Shown: positions 48,542-58,056 of the stretch, piece by piece
Position numbering within the stretch: the stretch's first letter is position 1
Layout: each line of letters opens with the position of its first letter
Source: Poindextera sp035294785
GTDB lineage: Bacteria > Pseudomonadota > Alphaproteobacteria > Caulobacterales > Caulobacteraceae
DNA length: 64,000 nt
Reading direction: 5' to 3'
Assembly: GCA_035294785.1 (NCBI GenBank)
Contig: DATGKF010000140.1
Location: forward strand, 1-64,000
The notes under the pieces: model-generated
The model's input: the letters and a program-made list of their open reading frames with translations, nothing else
Databases searched by the model: none
What the model was told of the DNA's origin: nothing
Translations under genes and position numbers: made by a program

Positions 48542-49381
48542 ATGGCGCAGCACTTCGTCTGTCTGACCTTCGACCTCGACAACGCCTCGCCGACGATCGC
48601 GCATGGGGCGACGACGCCGACGCTGATCTCACGCGGCGACTTCGGCATGGTGGCGACCGAGCGGCTCCTGGCGCTGCTCGAGCAGTTCGCCATCCGCGGG
48701 ACCTGGTTCATCCCCGGCCACACGATCGAGAGCTATCCGGCCTCGGTGAAGGCGGTGCACGACGCCGGGCACGAGATCGGCCACCACGGCTGGACCCATC
48801 GCGCTCCCGCCTCGCTCTCGCGCGAGGACGAAGAGCGCGAACTCGCGCGCGGCAACGAGGCGATCCGGAAGCTCACAGGCCGAACCGCGCGCGGCTATCG
48901 TTCGCCGGCCTGGGACCTCAGCCCACATTCGATCGAACTGTTGCTCCAGCACGGCTTTCTCTACGACTCGAGCCTGATGGGTCACGACTACCTGCCCTAC
49001 CAGGCGCGCGACGGCGACGTGGCCGAGCTGGAGGCGCCGCTCGTCTTCGGACCCGACACCAGCCTCATCGAGATGCCGATCAGCTGGTCGCTCGACGACT
49101 ATCCGGTGTTCGAGTTCGGCGCCCACGGCGGCCTCAAGAGCGCCGAGCTGGTGGGCCGCAACTGGTTCGGCGACTTCCGCTACATGGCCGACCACTACGA
49201 CTGGGGCGTCATCACCTACACGTTCCACCCGCACGTGATCGGCCGCGGCCACCGGCTGATCATGCTCGAGGGGTTGATCGAGAAGCTGAAGGCCGCCGGC
49301 GCCATCTTCGTGACCATGGAAGAGGCCGTTGGCGCCTACCAGACCCGCTATCCTGAGGGCCGAAGCGAACGCGGACGATGA
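48542..49381 (+). CDS. Polysaccharide deacetylase (NodB-domain) protein
   Basis: The 279-residue cytoplasmic-type NodB-fold hydrolase has motif 1 TFDLDN (Asp11 and Asp13), motif 2 HHGWTH (His82, His86) and motif 3 RGYRSPAWD. These supply the metal site Asp13-His82-His86 and catalytic residues. Members without signal peptides in this subgroup include allantoinase-like PuuE and peptidoglycan/amide deacetylases acting on small substrates. It overlaps the following hydrolase gene by four bases. The Shine-Dalgarno candidate (GGAG) is 12 bases away, a little far. Confidence 0.88.
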   Translation: MAQHFVCLTFDLDNASPTIAHGATTPTLISRGDFGMVATERLLALLEQFAIRGTWFIPGHTIESYPASVKAVHDAGHEIGHHGWTHRAPASLSREDEERELARGNEAIRKLTGRTARGYRSPAWDLSPHSIELLLQHGFLYDSSLMGHDYLPYQARDGDVAELEAPLVFGPDTSLIEMPISWSLDDYPVFEFGAHGGLKSAELVGRNWFGDFRYMADHYDWGVITYTFHPHVIGRGHRLIMLEGLIEKLKAAGAIFVTMEEAVGAYQTRYPEGRSERGR

Positions 49382-50160
49382 GTGGCCTTGCGATCCGCCA
49401 GACCGATGCCCCCGGCCTGGGGCGGCTGTACGGCCCGGCGGGCGACACCCAGGCTCCCGCTGTGCTGCTACTGCACGGCAGCGAGGGTGGACTCGGCTGG
49501 ATGCTGCACCGCGAGGCCGTGGTCTTCGCTGCGCACGGCTTCCTCGCTCTGCCTTACAACTACGCGGTCGGGGGCAACTACTGGATCGGCGGCGATATCG
49601 TCATGACCGATCTCGACCGGACCGAGGCGACTCTGTCCCAGCTGAAGGTCCACCCCGCCTGCACCGGTAGGGTCGGCGTCTATGGCTGGTCGCGCGGCGC
49701 CGAGCACGCACTCCTTCTGACCGCCCTTCTAGCCCAGGCCCGATCCCCGTTTCTGCCGGCCGCCGTCGCCGCGCACACGCCGCCCGATGAGGTGCAGAGC
49801 GCCTGGCGCAACCTCTACGGCCGCCGGCCGAACCCAGATTCCGCACGCGCGCCCGAGTGGTCTTACGCCCGCGACAAGGCCGGCGAGGCGACGCCAGCTT
49901 GGTCTTGGCGCGGCCAACCGATCCCGCCGGGCCGGCCGATCGAGATCGAGCGCTACGACGGGCCGATCTTCCTCAGCGTCGGCGAAGAAGACGAGATGTG
50001 GCCGGCGGCGATGACCCATCGACTCGCGGTCCGTCTCGCCGCCGCCGGCCGTCGCCCGGAACTCCACGCCTACCCCGGCCAGGGCCATCTGCCGGATGCT
50101 GACGGATGGAACCTGCACTTCGAGCGACTGCTTGCGTTCTTCGAGGCGTCGCTCGCCTAG
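49378..50160 (+). CDS. Alpha/beta hydrolase (dienelactone/acyl-CoA-thioester-hydrolase C-terminal-like)
   Basis: This 260-residue hydrolase has LLLHGSEGG, the nucleophile Ser105 in YGWSRGAEHALL, and a catalytic His in PGQGHLPDAD. The GWSRGAE sequence is close to bile-acid-CoA amidase/thioesterase-type (BAAT C-terminal) domains in the superfamily. It is translationally coupled to the polysaccharide deacetylase, so the two may act on one substrate. The substrate is unknown. Confidence 0.85.
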   Translation: MSGLAIRQTDAPGLGRLYGPAGDTQAPAVLLLHGSEGGLGWMLHREAVVFAAHGFLALPYNYAVGGNYWIGGDIVMTDLDRTEATLSQLKVHPACTGRVGVYGWSRGAEHALLLTALLAQARSPFLPAAVAAHTPPDEVQSAWRNLYGRRPNPDSARAPEWSYARDKAGEATPAWSWRGQPIPPGRPIEIERYDGPIFLSVGEEDEMWPAAMTHRLAVRLAAAGRRPELHAYPGQGHLPDADGWNLHFERLLAFFEASLA

Positions 50161-50168
50161 TAGGGTCG

Positions 50169-53100
50169 TTACTCCGCGGCCCGCGGCGTGATGGTGGTGG
50201 GCGTGGGGTCGACCGGCGAGGGGGCCTGGGCTTCGCGCGGCGTGGCGAAGCGGGCGAGCTTCGGGACCAGCCATTGCTCGATGTCCTCGAGGATCTCGTA
50301 GATCACCGGCACCAGCACCAGCGCCAGCAAGGTGGAGCTGATCAGTCCGCCGATGACGGCGATGGCCATGGGCTGGCGGAACTCCGAGCCCTTGCCGAGC
50401 GCGAACGCCGTCGGCAGCATCCCGGCGATCATCGCCAGGCTGGTCATGATGATCGGCCGCGCCCGCTCGCGGCAGGCCTCGAACAGCGCCTCGCGCTGCC
50501 CCATGCCCTCGCGTTCGCGCTCGATGGCGTATTCGACCAGCAGGATCGAGTTCTTGGCCGCAATGCCGAGCAGCATGAGCACGCCGATCAGCGAGGGGAT
50601 GGACAGCGACTCGCGGGTGATGAACAGCGCCACCGCCGCGCCGAACACCGCCAGCGGCAAGGTGAAGATGATGATCCATGGCTTGAAGAAGCTGCGGAAC
50701 AGCAACACCAGCACGCCGTAGATCATGCTGATGCCGGTGAAGAACGCCAGGCCCAGCGCGCTGAACAGCTCGACGAACTGCTGCGCCTGGCCGAGCTGCG
50801 CCGGCTCAACGCCGGGCGGCAGGTGCCTCATGATCGGCAGGTGATTGACCTCGCTGAGGCCCTGGCCGAGCTGGGCGCCGTTGGTGAGGTCGGCGTCGAT
50901 GGCCAGCTCGTCGCGACGGCCGTAACGCTCGATCACGGCCGGGCCGGCCTGGAAATCGACGTCGGCGACGCTGGAGAGCGGCGTCGTCGCCCCCGAGGCG
51001 GTCGGCACCTGCAGCGCCCGAATGGCGTCGATGTTGGTGCGCGCGGCTGACGGCAGGCGGACGCGGATGGGCACCCGCCGTTCGCCGTCGGTGAGCTTGG
51101 CGACGTTGGCGTCGATGTCGCCCAGCGTCGCCACCCGGGCGATGGTGGCGAGGGATTCGACCGTGACGCCGAGGCGAGCGGCCTGGTCTGGCAGCGGCCG
51201 GATGGCGATCTCGGGCCCGATCGGCGGCTGCGCCGGGCGCGGATCGGCGAGATTGCGCAGCGTGCGCATCTCGCGTTGCAGCTCCTCGCCCGCCCGGTCG
51301 AGCGCCGCCCGGTCGTCGCTGGTCAGCACGATCTGCACGCCGGCGGAGCCGAAGCCGCCGCCCTGGATGGAGACGCGCGCGTCCGGAACATCGCGCAGGT
51401 AGGGCCGGATCGCGTCTTCGATCTCGGTGACCGTGCGCGCGCGGTTCGGATCGAGCACGACGGTCACGGTTCCCGAAGAGAGCCCCGCTCCCGCGCCGCC
51501 GCCGCCGAAGCCCTCGCCGGCCACGGAGCCGACCTGCGTGAAGACCTGCTGCGCCTCGGGCACGTGCGCCTTGATGAGCGCCGTGGTCTCGCTCTCGATG
51601 CGTTGCATGTCGGCGATCGTCGCGCCGGGCGGGCCCTGCAGACCGATGAACATGTAGTCCGGGTTGGCCGGCGGCTGCACGCCGGTTGGCAGCCCGACGG
51701 CGAGGATGACCATCATGGTCACGACCAGGAGCGCGCCGATGCCTGACATGATCCAACGGTGCGACAGCGCCCAGTCGAGGATGCGGCGGTAGAAGGTCGG
51801 CAACGGCGCCCGCGGGTGAGGATTGGCGGCCGGCTTGAGGAAATAAGCGGCCAGCAGCGGCGTCAGCAGCCGGGCGACCAGCAGCGAGAACAGCACCGCC
51901 ACGACGACGGTGATCCCGAACTCCTTGAAGAACTGCCCGGGGATCGAGCCCATGAACGACACTGGCGCGAACACCACGACGATCGCCGACGTCGTGGCGA
52001 TGACCGCCAGGCCGATCTGGTCGGCCCCCTCCATCGAGGCGCGGTAGGGGCGTGCGCCGGCCTGCACCCGTTTCTGGATGTTCTCGATCTCGACGATAGC
52101 GTCGTCGACCAGGATGCCGATGACCAGGGTGAGCGCCAGCAACGTCACCACGTTCAGGCTGAAGTGGAAAATGGCCATGAACAGGAACGTCGGGACCAGC
52201 GAGACCGGCATGGCGATCGCCACGATGGCGGTGGACCTGAGGTCGCGCAGGAAGAGGAAGACCACGAGCGAGGCCAGCGCCATGCCTTCGAACATGGTCC
52301 GCAGCGTCGCCTCGTAGCTGGCGCGGGTGTTGTCGACGGTGGAGAAGACCTCGGTGAACCGGACGCTCGGGTAGGCCTTCTGCAGCTTGGCCATCTCGGC
52401 CTTGACGTTGTCCTCGGTGCGCACCTCGCTGGAGTCGTTGGTCTTCAGGACCTGGAAGCCGACCACGGGCCTGTCGTTCAGGCGCGCGAATCCGCGCGGC
52501 TCGCCCGAGCCGTCGCCGACGTCGGCGACGTCGGACAGCTTCACGTAGCGGCCGGCGCCGGTGGGGATGGTCAGGTTGCGCAGGCTCTCGACCGTCTGCG
52601 CCTCGCCCAGCGCGCGCACGGTCTGTTCCCGGCCGCCGACATCGACCCGCCCGCCGGGGATATTGGCGTTGGCGGCGGCGAGCGCGTTGTTCAGGGCGGT
52701 CGCCGTCAGCCCCTGCGCGGCCATGCGGTCGGGGTCGACGATGACGTTGATCTCGCGGTCGATGCCGCCGACGCGAGAGACCTGCGCCACGCCGTTCGCG
52801 CCTTGCAACGCCCGCGACACGGTGTCGTCGACGAACCAGGAGAGCTGGCTCGCCGACATGTCCGGCGAGGACACCGCATAGGTCAGGATGGGCTGGGAAT
52901 CGATCTCGAGGCGCTCGACGGTCGGAGGGTCGATCTCGCGCGGGAGGTTGACCCTCGCCTGGTCAACCCGCTGGCGCACCTCGTCGGTGATCTTCTGCAG
53001 GTCCTCGCCCAGCTCGAACTGCACCTCGGTGGTCGAGCTGCCCTGGGCGATCTGGGACTGGATGTCGTGCACGCCGGCGATGCCGGCCATGGCGTCTTCG

Positions 53101-53309
53101 ATCGGGCGGGTGATCTGGGTCTTGATCTCGGTCGGCGCGGCGCCGTTCTCGGTGACCACGACCAGCACCGCCGGGAAGACGACGTTGGGAAACTGCTTGA
53201 TCGGCAGCAGGTTGTAGGAGATCGCGCCGCCGATCACCGCCGCCAGGAACACCAGGGCGACCGGGATGGGGTTCTGAATGCCCCAGGTGGAGAGCCTCAG
53301 TCCGGCCAT
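50169..53309 (-). CDS. RND efflux transporter, inner-membrane permease (HAE1 type)
   Basis: The 1046-residue AcrB-like proton/drug antiporter has 12 membrane segments and two large periplasmic loops. The proton-relay Asp pair is in GILVDDAIVEIE, the relay Lys is in GIAAKNSILLVEYA, and the N-terminus starts IQNPIPVALVFLAAV as in the family. It pumps hydrophobic compounds from the periplasm. It overlaps the adaptor gene by one base and is the last gene of the MFP-RND operon with an outer-membrane factor upstream, forming a complete tripartite pump. Confidence 0.95.
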   Translation of the reverse strand: MAGLRLSTWGIQNPIPVALVFLAAVIGGAISYNLLPIKQFPNVVFPAVLVVVTENGAAPTEIKTQITRPIEDAMAGIAGVHDIQSQIAQGSSTTEVQFELGEDLQKITDEVRQRVDQARVNLPREIDPPTVERLEIDSQPILTYAVSSPDMSASQLSWFVDDTVSRALQGANGVAQVSRVGGIDREINVIVDPDRMAAQGLTATALNNALAAANANIPGGRVDVGGREQTVRALGEAQTVESLRNLTIPTGAGRYVKLSDVADVGDGSGEPRGFARLNDRPVVGFQVLKTNDSSEVRTEDNVKAEMAKLQKAYPSVRFTEVFSTVDNTRASYEATLRTMFEGMALASLVVFLFLRDLRSTAIVAIAMPVSLVPTFLFMAIFHFSLNVVTLLALTLVIGILVDDAIVEIENIQKRVQAGARPYRASMEGADQIGLAVIATTSAIVVVFAPVSFMGSIPGQFFKEFGITVVVAVLFSLLVARLLTPLLAAYFLKPAANPHPRAPLPTFYRRILDWALSHRWIMSGIGALLVVTMMVILAVGLPTGVQPPANPDYMFIGLQGPPGATIADMQRIESETTALIKAHVPEAQQVFTQVGSVAGEGFGGGGAGAGLSSGTVTVVLDPNRARTVTEIEDAIRPYLRDVPDARVSIQGGGFGSAGVQIVLTSDDRAALDRAGEELQREMRTLRNLADPRPAQPPIGPEIAIRPLPDQAARLGVTVESLATIARVATLGDIDANVAKLTDGERRVPIRVRLPSAARTNIDAIRALQVPTASGATTPLSSVADVDFQAGPAVIERYGRRDELAIDADLTNGAQLGQGLSEVNHLPIMRHLPPGVEPAQLGQAQQFVELFSALGLAFFTGISMIYGVLVLLFRSFFKPWIIIFTLPLAVFGAAVALFITRESLSIPSLIGVLMLLGIAAKNSILLVEYAIEREREGMGQREALFEACRERARPIIMTSLAMIAGMLPTAFALGKGSEFRQPMAIAVIGGLISSTLLALVLVPVIYEILEDIEQWLVPKLARFATPREAQAPSPVDPTPTTITPRAAE

Positions 53310-54424
53310 CAGCGCTCAGCCGTCGTGGTGTCCTGGATCGGCCGCACGAGGTCGCCCGGCAGCACGAAGGCGGATGCGCCAAGCAGCACGCGCGAACCGG
53401 CCGGCGGGCCGGAGACGATCTCGACGAAGCCGCCTTCGTGCTCGCCCGTCTTGACCGGAACCTGGCGCACGCGGTTGTCGGCGCCGACGACCATCACCGA
53501 CGCCCCGTCGGCGTCGTAGCGGATCGCCGCTTCCGGCACGGCGGCCGCGGTGCGCGTAAGGCCGGTGAAGCTGGCGCGGCCAAAGCCGCCCGGGCGCAGG
53601 TCGGTGCGCACCGGCAGGCGGATATGCACCTTGCCGAGCTTGGTGTTGGGATCGATGGACGGCTCGATCAGGCGGACCGACCCCTGGATCGACGTCCCGT
53701 CCGGCAGCGTCACCTGGACCGCATCGCCCACGTGGATGCCGGCCATGTCGCCTTCGGCCACCTGTGCGTTCAGCTCGACCAGGCTGTCGCGCGCCAGCGT
53801 GAACATCGGGTTGGCTCCGCCCGAAGCGATGTCGCCCGGGCGGACGTTGCGGGTCAGCACCAGGCCGGCGACCGGGGCGCGGATGATCATGCGGCTGTCG
53901 CGGGTTTCGAGGTCGTGCAGCTGCGCCAACGAGGCGGCGAGGGCCGCGTGCGCACTCTTGGCGGCGAAGCGGCGCTGGTCGATCTGCTCCTTCGACAGCA
54001 CGCCCTGCTTGTCGAGGCCTTCGACGTCGGCGGCCTGCTGGTCGGCTTGTTCGGCGGCGACGCGCTGTTGCGCGGCCTGAGCCCGCGCCTGCGCGATCTG
54101 CGCCCGCAGCAGCGTATCGTCGAGCTGCACCAGCGGCTGACCCTGGCCGACGGTCGCGTCGGGCTCGACGAACACCTTCAGCACGCGATAGCCGCCCAGC
54201 AGCTGCTCGGCGAACACCGAGGCCTCCTCGCGCGAGACGAGAATCCCGGAACTCTCGAGGCCGCCGGTCAGCGGCCGCATGGCGATGGTCGCGACGCGGA
54301 CGACGCGGGCGCCGGTCTGCTGGGCGCTTGGGGGCGCCGCCGCATGGCCGCCGTCGCAGGCCGCGAGCGGAAGACCCGCGGCCAGCATCAGGCCAAGCGA
54401 TGCAGCCCGCGTCCAAACCCTCAT
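53309..54424 (-). CDS. RND efflux periplasmic adaptor (membrane fusion) lipoprotein
   Basis: This 371-residue HlyD/AcrA-like adaptor has a lipoprotein signal (LPLAAC), a lipoyl-like half-motif (VEPDATVGQGQPLVQLD), an alpha-helical hairpin (LLRAQIAQARAQAAQQ and following), and beta-barrel and membrane-proximal domains. It bridges the RND permease and the outer-membrane factor. Its start and stop overlap both neighbours (four and one bases), giving strict co-expression in the order OMF-MFP-RND. Confidence 0.94.
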   Translation of the reverse strand: MRVWTRAASLGLMLAAGLPLAACDGGHAAAPPSAQQTGARVVRVATIAMRPLTGGLESSGILVSREEASVFAEQLLGGYRVLKVFVEPDATVGQGQPLVQLDDTLLRAQIAQARAQAAQQRVAAEQADQQAADVEGLDKQGVLSKEQIDQRRFAAKSAHAALAASLAQLHDLETRDSRMIIRAPVAGLVLTRNVRPGDIASGGANPMFTLARDSLVELNAQVAEGDMAGIHVGDAVQVTLPDGTSIQGSVRLIEPSIDPNTKLGKVHIRLPVRTDLRPGGFGRASFTGLTRTAAAVPEAAIRYDADGASVMVVGADNRVRQVPVKTGEHEGGFVEIVSGPPAGSRVLLGASAFVLPGDLVRPIQDTTTAER

Positions 54425-55878
54425 CGACTGGCGCGCTCCCCGGCCGGCGCCGACGGATCCCAGCCGCCGCCTAGCGCCTTGAACGTCTGCACCGAGCGCC
54501 GCAGCGCCTGCACCTGCGCGCCGGTCAGCGCCGTGCGCGCGGTCCGCCAGGTGCGCTCGGCGGTGAGCACCGAGGTCAGGTCGTCGATGCCGGCGCCGTA
54601 GCGCAGGCGGGCGGCGTCGTAGGCGCGGCGCGCCTCGGCCTCGCCGTCGGTCAGCAGCTTCACGCGTTTCTCGTCCGACGAGAGTTCGACAAGAGCGTTC
54701 TCCGATTCGCCATAGGCCGTCTGCACGGCCTTTTCATAGGCGATCACGGCCTCGTCCGCGCGCGCCCCCTGCACCCTGATTTCGGACTTCAGGCGCGGCA
54801 GATCAAGGATCGGCTGGGCGACGCCGACGCCGATCGACCAAGCGTCGGAGACGATGTTGGTCCCGAACTCGGGCGTCGAGGTGATGCCGACGCCGGGCAG
54901 CAGCGTGAACTTCGGAAACAGCGCCAGCTCGTTCAGCTTCAGCTGGCCGGTCGCCGAGCGCAGATTGGCCGAAGCCTCGCGCACGTCGGGCCGTCGCGCG
55001 AGCAGCTCGCCCGGCACCGTGGCGGGCACCGCCGGGGGCGCCCCGGCTTGCGGCGCCGCCGGCAGGCTGGCCAGCGGATCGACGCCGCGCCCGACCAGCA
55101 CCAGCAGCGTGCGACGCGCCGCGTGCAGCTGCGCGCCCAGGTCTGAGACCTCGGCCTCGGTCTGAGCGAGTTCGGAGGCGGCCTGGTCGGCGTCGGCGGC
55201 CGCGCCCAGTCCGTGATCGGCCTTCACCCGCGCCACGCGGGCGAGTTCGCGCTGGATGCGGTCGGCTTCCTTGGCGTCCTCGAGCTGGATGGCCAGCCCG
55301 CGCGCCTGGAACAGCTGGTCGGCGACGTTGGCCGCCAGGCTCGTGCGCGTCGCCTCGTAGTCGAAGCGGGCGGCGGCCAGGTCGGCGTTGGCCTTGCGCC
55401 GTGCGGCGGCGCGGCGGCCAAAGAGGTCGATCTCCCAGCTCACGTCGAAGTTGGCGGCTTCCTGGTTCACCGAGCCGTTGTTGGTGAGGGGGATGGTCTG
55501 GACGCCGCCGCCGGGCAGCGGGAAGGCGATCGACGGCGCGGTCCCCAGCGTCTTGGTCGTGGTCTCGGTCGCCGAGCCCTGCAGGGCGCCTTGCGGGTTG
55601 TAGGCGTCGAGCGCCTCGGAGCGGATGGCGTTGGCCTCATCGAGCCGCGCGCGGGCGGAGCGGGCGTCCGGCGCGCTCTGCAGCGCCTCGTCGACCAGGG
55701 CGGTGAGCTGCGGGTCGTCGTAGGCCGCCCACCAGCGCTCCATCGAGACGCCAGGCTGCGTCACATCGGTCGGCGCCTCGAACGCGGCGGGCGTGTGGGT
55801 GTCGGGCGTCGGCACGCGCGGGAACGTGCAGGCGGCCAGCACCAGCGGCGAGATGAGCAGAAGGGCGCGAAGGCGCAT
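54421..55878 (-). CDS. Outer-membrane efflux lipoprotein, NodT/OprM family
   Basis: The 485-residue TolC-like protein has a lipoprotein signal (LLLISPLVLAAC, Cys17), the family opening with WWAAYDDPQLTALVDEAL, and two long coiled-coil hairpin repeats rich in Ala, Glu and Arg. It trimerises to form the outer-membrane channel of the tripartite pump. The ATG at 55878 was chosen. It is the first gene of the operon, preceded by a candidate promoter at 55980-56008; no regulator gene is adjacent. Confidence 0.93.
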   Translation of the reverse strand: MRLRALLLISPLVLAACTFPRVPTPDTHTPAAFEAPTDVTQPGVSMERWWAAYDDPQLTALVDEALQSAPDARSARARLDEANAIRSEALDAYNPQGALQGSATETTTKTLGTAPSIAFPLPGGGVQTIPLTNNGSVNQEAANFDVSWEIDLFGRRAAARRKANADLAAARFDYEATRTSLAANVADQLFQARGLAIQLEDAKEADRIQRELARVARVKADHGLGAAADADQAASELAQTEAEVSDLGAQLHAARRTLLVLVGRGVDPLASLPAAPQAGAPPAVPATVPGELLARRPDVREASANLRSATGQLKLNELALFPKFTLLPGVGITSTPEFGTNIVSDAWSIGVGVAQPILDLPRLKSEIRVQGARADEAVIAYEKAVQTAYGESENALVELSSDEKRVKLLTDGEAEARRAYDAARLRYGAGIDDLTSVLTAERTWRTARTALTGAQVQALRRSVQTFKALGGGWDPSAPAGERASR

Positions 55879-55979
55879 CGAAAAATGCTCGTCAATTCGA
55901 ATGTTCAAGGCGCGGACGATCCGACCAACGTCCTTGCCCGAATCCCGCGTCCGGCTTGGACCTAGCCGGCCTGGACCCG

Positions 55980-56008
55980 ATTATCCCGTTAAGAATGAGT
56001 CATGCGAA
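55980..56008 (-). promoter_or_regulatory. Candidate promoter of the RND efflux operon
   Basis: On the minus strand TTCGCA and GATAAT are 17 bases apart, about 102 bases upstream of the outer-membrane factor gene. The intergenic gap of 224 bases also has AATGTTC (55900-55906) and GAACATT (56006-56012) 100 bases apart, which may be chance. Confidence 0.35.
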
Positions 56009-56102
56009 CATTAGGAGCGATAAGTCTTTACGCCCCGTCTATGCGCCCCTTTGACCCGCGAACGCCCCCCAGTCTAGGCTCGCCGCCAGCGAAGGTGAAC
56101 CC

Positions 56103-56906
56103 ATGACCCAGCGCGGCTCGATCCGCATCGGCGTCGGCGGCTGGACGTTCCCGCCCTGGCGCGGCGTCTTCTACCCCGACGATCTCGCCCAGAAGAACGA
56201 GCTCGCCTACATGAGCCGCCGCCTGACGGCGATCGAGATCAACGCAACCTACTATGGCTCGCAAAAGCCGGCCAGTTACCGGAAATGGGCCAGCGAGACG
56301 CCGGACGGATTCGTCTTCACCCTGAAGGGATCGAGGTTCGCCACCAACCGCCGCGTGCTGGCCGAGGCCGGCGAGTCCGTCCAGTACTTCTTCCGCCAGG
56401 GGATGACCGAGTTGGGCGACAAGCTCGGGCCGATCCTGTGGCAATTCGCCCCGACCAAGAAGTTCGACGCCGCCGATTTCGAGGCTTTCCTCGAGCTGCT
56501 GCCGAAGACCGTCGACGGCCGCGCCATCCGCCACTGCGTCGAGGTGCGGAACGACAGCTTCCGGGCGCCCGAGTTCGCGGCTCTGCTGCGCAAGCACGGC
56601 GTGCCGGTGGTGTTCGCCGACCACGAGAAGTACCCGGCGCTGGCCGACGTCGCCGGAGACTTCGTCTACGCGCGGCTGCAGACCGGGACGGACGACTGCG
56701 AGACGGCCTACCCGCCGGCCGCGCTCGATGCATGGGCGGGGCGGCTGAAGACCTGGGCCGAGGGTGGCCGCCCCGACGACCTCGCCTGCGCCGATCCCGA
56801 GGCCGGGCCCGACGGGACGCCGCGCGAGGTGTTCGCCTTCATCATTCACGAGGGCAAGGTGCGCGCCCCGCACGGCGCGATGGCGCTCATCGAGCGGCTC
56901 GGATGA
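56103..56906 (+). CDS. DUF72-domain protein
   Basis: This 267-residue TIM-barrel protein of the DUF72/YecE family has GVGGWTFPPWRGVFYP at the N-terminus, IEINATYYGSQKPASYRKWA and WQFAPTKKFD, which are the conserved blocks of the family. The biochemical function is unknown, although the fold suggests an enzyme. It is a single gene; the gap upstream holds the efflux operon promoter on the other strand. The length is normal. Confidence 0.9.
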   Translation: MTQRGSIRIGVGGWTFPPWRGVFYPDDLAQKNELAYMSRRLTAIEINATYYGSQKPASYRKWASETPDGFVFTLKGSRFATNRRVLAEAGESVQYFFRQGMTELGDKLGPILWQFAPTKKFDAADFEAFLELLPKTVDGRAIRHCVEVRNDSFRAPEFAALLRKHGVPVVFADHEKYPALADVAGDFVYARLQTGTDDCETAYPPAALDAWAGRLKTWAEGGRPDDLACADPEAGPDGTPREVFAFIIHEGKVRAPHGAMALIERLG

Positions 56907-56940
56907 GAGAAAACCACCGTAATATCCGTCGCTTACATGG

Positions 56941-56979
56941 TTAGCGAAAGGTTAACCCGCATGGTTAGCGAGAGCTTAA
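56941..56979 (+). promoter_or_regulatory. Twin CtrA-like boxes (direct repeat)
   Basis: TTAG-N7-TTAA occurs at 56941-56955 and again at 56965-56979, a 24-base period, each embedded in similar flanks (TGGTTAGCGA, then TTAACC). The second ends 13 bases before the next ATG. CtrA boxes are TTAA-N7-TTAA; here each has one mismatch at the first half-site. Confidence 0.5.
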
Positions 56980-56992
56980 CCGGCGCGCGGTC

Positions 56993-57349
56993 ATGTTCGC
57001 CAGCATGCGTCTCGCCGCCGCCCTCGCCTTCGCCGTCCTCTCGATCCCGCTGATCGCCGCCGCGCCGGACGCGCCGGTCCACAAGGCGAAGACCACGATC
57101 CCGCAGAGCGCGCCGGCGGGTTTGCGCGGCGCGGCGCCGATCCGCGGCGCCCAGCTGCCCGCGCCGGCCCCGCTCGCGGCGCTTCCGCCGGCGATCGCGA
57201 CCACGGCGACGGCCAGCACCGCGGAAACCGATCCCGGCCAGTGCCGCGCCGCCTGCGCGCGCCCCTACTACTTCTGCCTCGCCGGCGGCGCGCCGGAGTC
57301 CTGCCCCGAGGCCTGGAGCCGCTGCGTGTCGGGCTGCGACGGGCCCTGA
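56993..57349 (+). CDS. Small secreted Cys-rich protein
   Basis: The 118-residue protein has a signal peptide (LAAALAFAVLSIPLIAAA), a Pro/Ala-rich middle, and a C-terminal Cys-rich segment with six cysteines (CRAAC, YYFC, PESC, SRC, SGC) in about 36 residues, likely three disulfides in the periplasm or outside the cell. I know no family. The start could also be the ATG at 57005, which leaves more leader behind the twin CtrA-like boxes. No Shine-Dalgarno sequence is clear for either start. Confidence 0.6.
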   Translation: MFASMRLAAALAFAVLSIPLIAAAPDAPVHKAKTTIPQSAPAGLRGAAPIRGAQLPAPAPLAALPPAIATTATASTAETDPGQCRAACARPYYFCLAGGAPESCPEAWSRCVSGCDGP

Positions 57350-57413
57350 AGGCCGCGCCGGCGCCGGATACGGCGTGGCTGATTTCGCCCCCGAGTCCTG
57401 CTAGGAACAGGGG

Positions 57414-58046
57414 GTGAGCGACACCGACCTCTTGAATCCCGGCCAGGCCGGCAAGCGCGAACTGACCAAGGCGGCCAACCGCCAGGCCATCCTCGACGCC
57501 GCACGGCAGGTGTTCGCCGAGCTCGGGTTCGAGATGGCCAGCGTGCGCGACATCATCCGCCGCACCAACCTCTCGGTCGGCGCCTTCTACAACTACTACC
57601 GCTCGAAGGAGGAGGTTTACGAGGCCCTCTCCGACGACGGCGCGCGCCGCTTCCGTCCGATCCTGCAGGCGGAGTTCGAGAGGGCGACCGACTTCGCCGG
57701 CTTCATCCGCGGCGCCATCGAGGCCTACTACGCCTTCATCGTGGACGAGCAGGCGATGGCCGACGCGCGCATGCCGAACGCCCAAACCCATCCGCACGTT
57801 CGCATCGAGACGCCGGAGATGAAGGCGGTGTTCGAACAGGTGAAGTGGTCGGTGTCGCAGGTGCTGGAGCGCGAGCGTGGCCCGCACGTCGACGTCGACT
57901 ATCTGGCCGCCGCCTGCATCGCCATCGCCCGCGAGGTGGGCGAGCTGATGCTGGAGCGCCGGCCGATCGACGCCAGAGCCGCGGCGGACTTCGCCGTGCA
58001 GATGATTCTCGGCGGCCTGCCCGCCCTGCCGCGCCTGAAGGCCTGA
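57414..58046 (+). CDS. TetR-family transcriptional regulator
   Basis: This 210-residue repressor starts at a GTG with AGGAAC upstream. The HTH is at about residues 22-65 (AILDAARQVFAELGFEMASV, RDIIRRTNLSVGAFYNYYRS), followed by a helical C-domain. It is the first gene of an operon with an esterase, a quinone reductase and a metal exporter, with gaps of 10, 2 and 17 bases. It probably controls them in response to a hydrophobic inducer. No operator is obvious in the 64-base gap before it. Confidence 0.92.
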   Translation: MSDTDLLNPGQAGKRELTKAANRQAILDAARQVFAELGFEMASVRDIIRRTNLSVGAFYNYYRSKEEVYEALSDDGARRFRPILQAEFERATDFAGFIRGAIEAYYAFIVDEQAMADARMPNAQTHPHVRIETPEMKAVFEQVKWSVSQVLERERGPHVDVDYLAAACIAIAREVGELMLERRPIDARAAADFAVQMILGGLPALPRLKA

Positions 58047-58056
58047 GGCGTCGGCC

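Noticed and set aside
51759..53519. Long plus-strand open frame opposite the RND permease
   Set aside because: The minus-strand permease is unambiguous. The antisense translation is full of Arg/Asp/His with no family resemblance.
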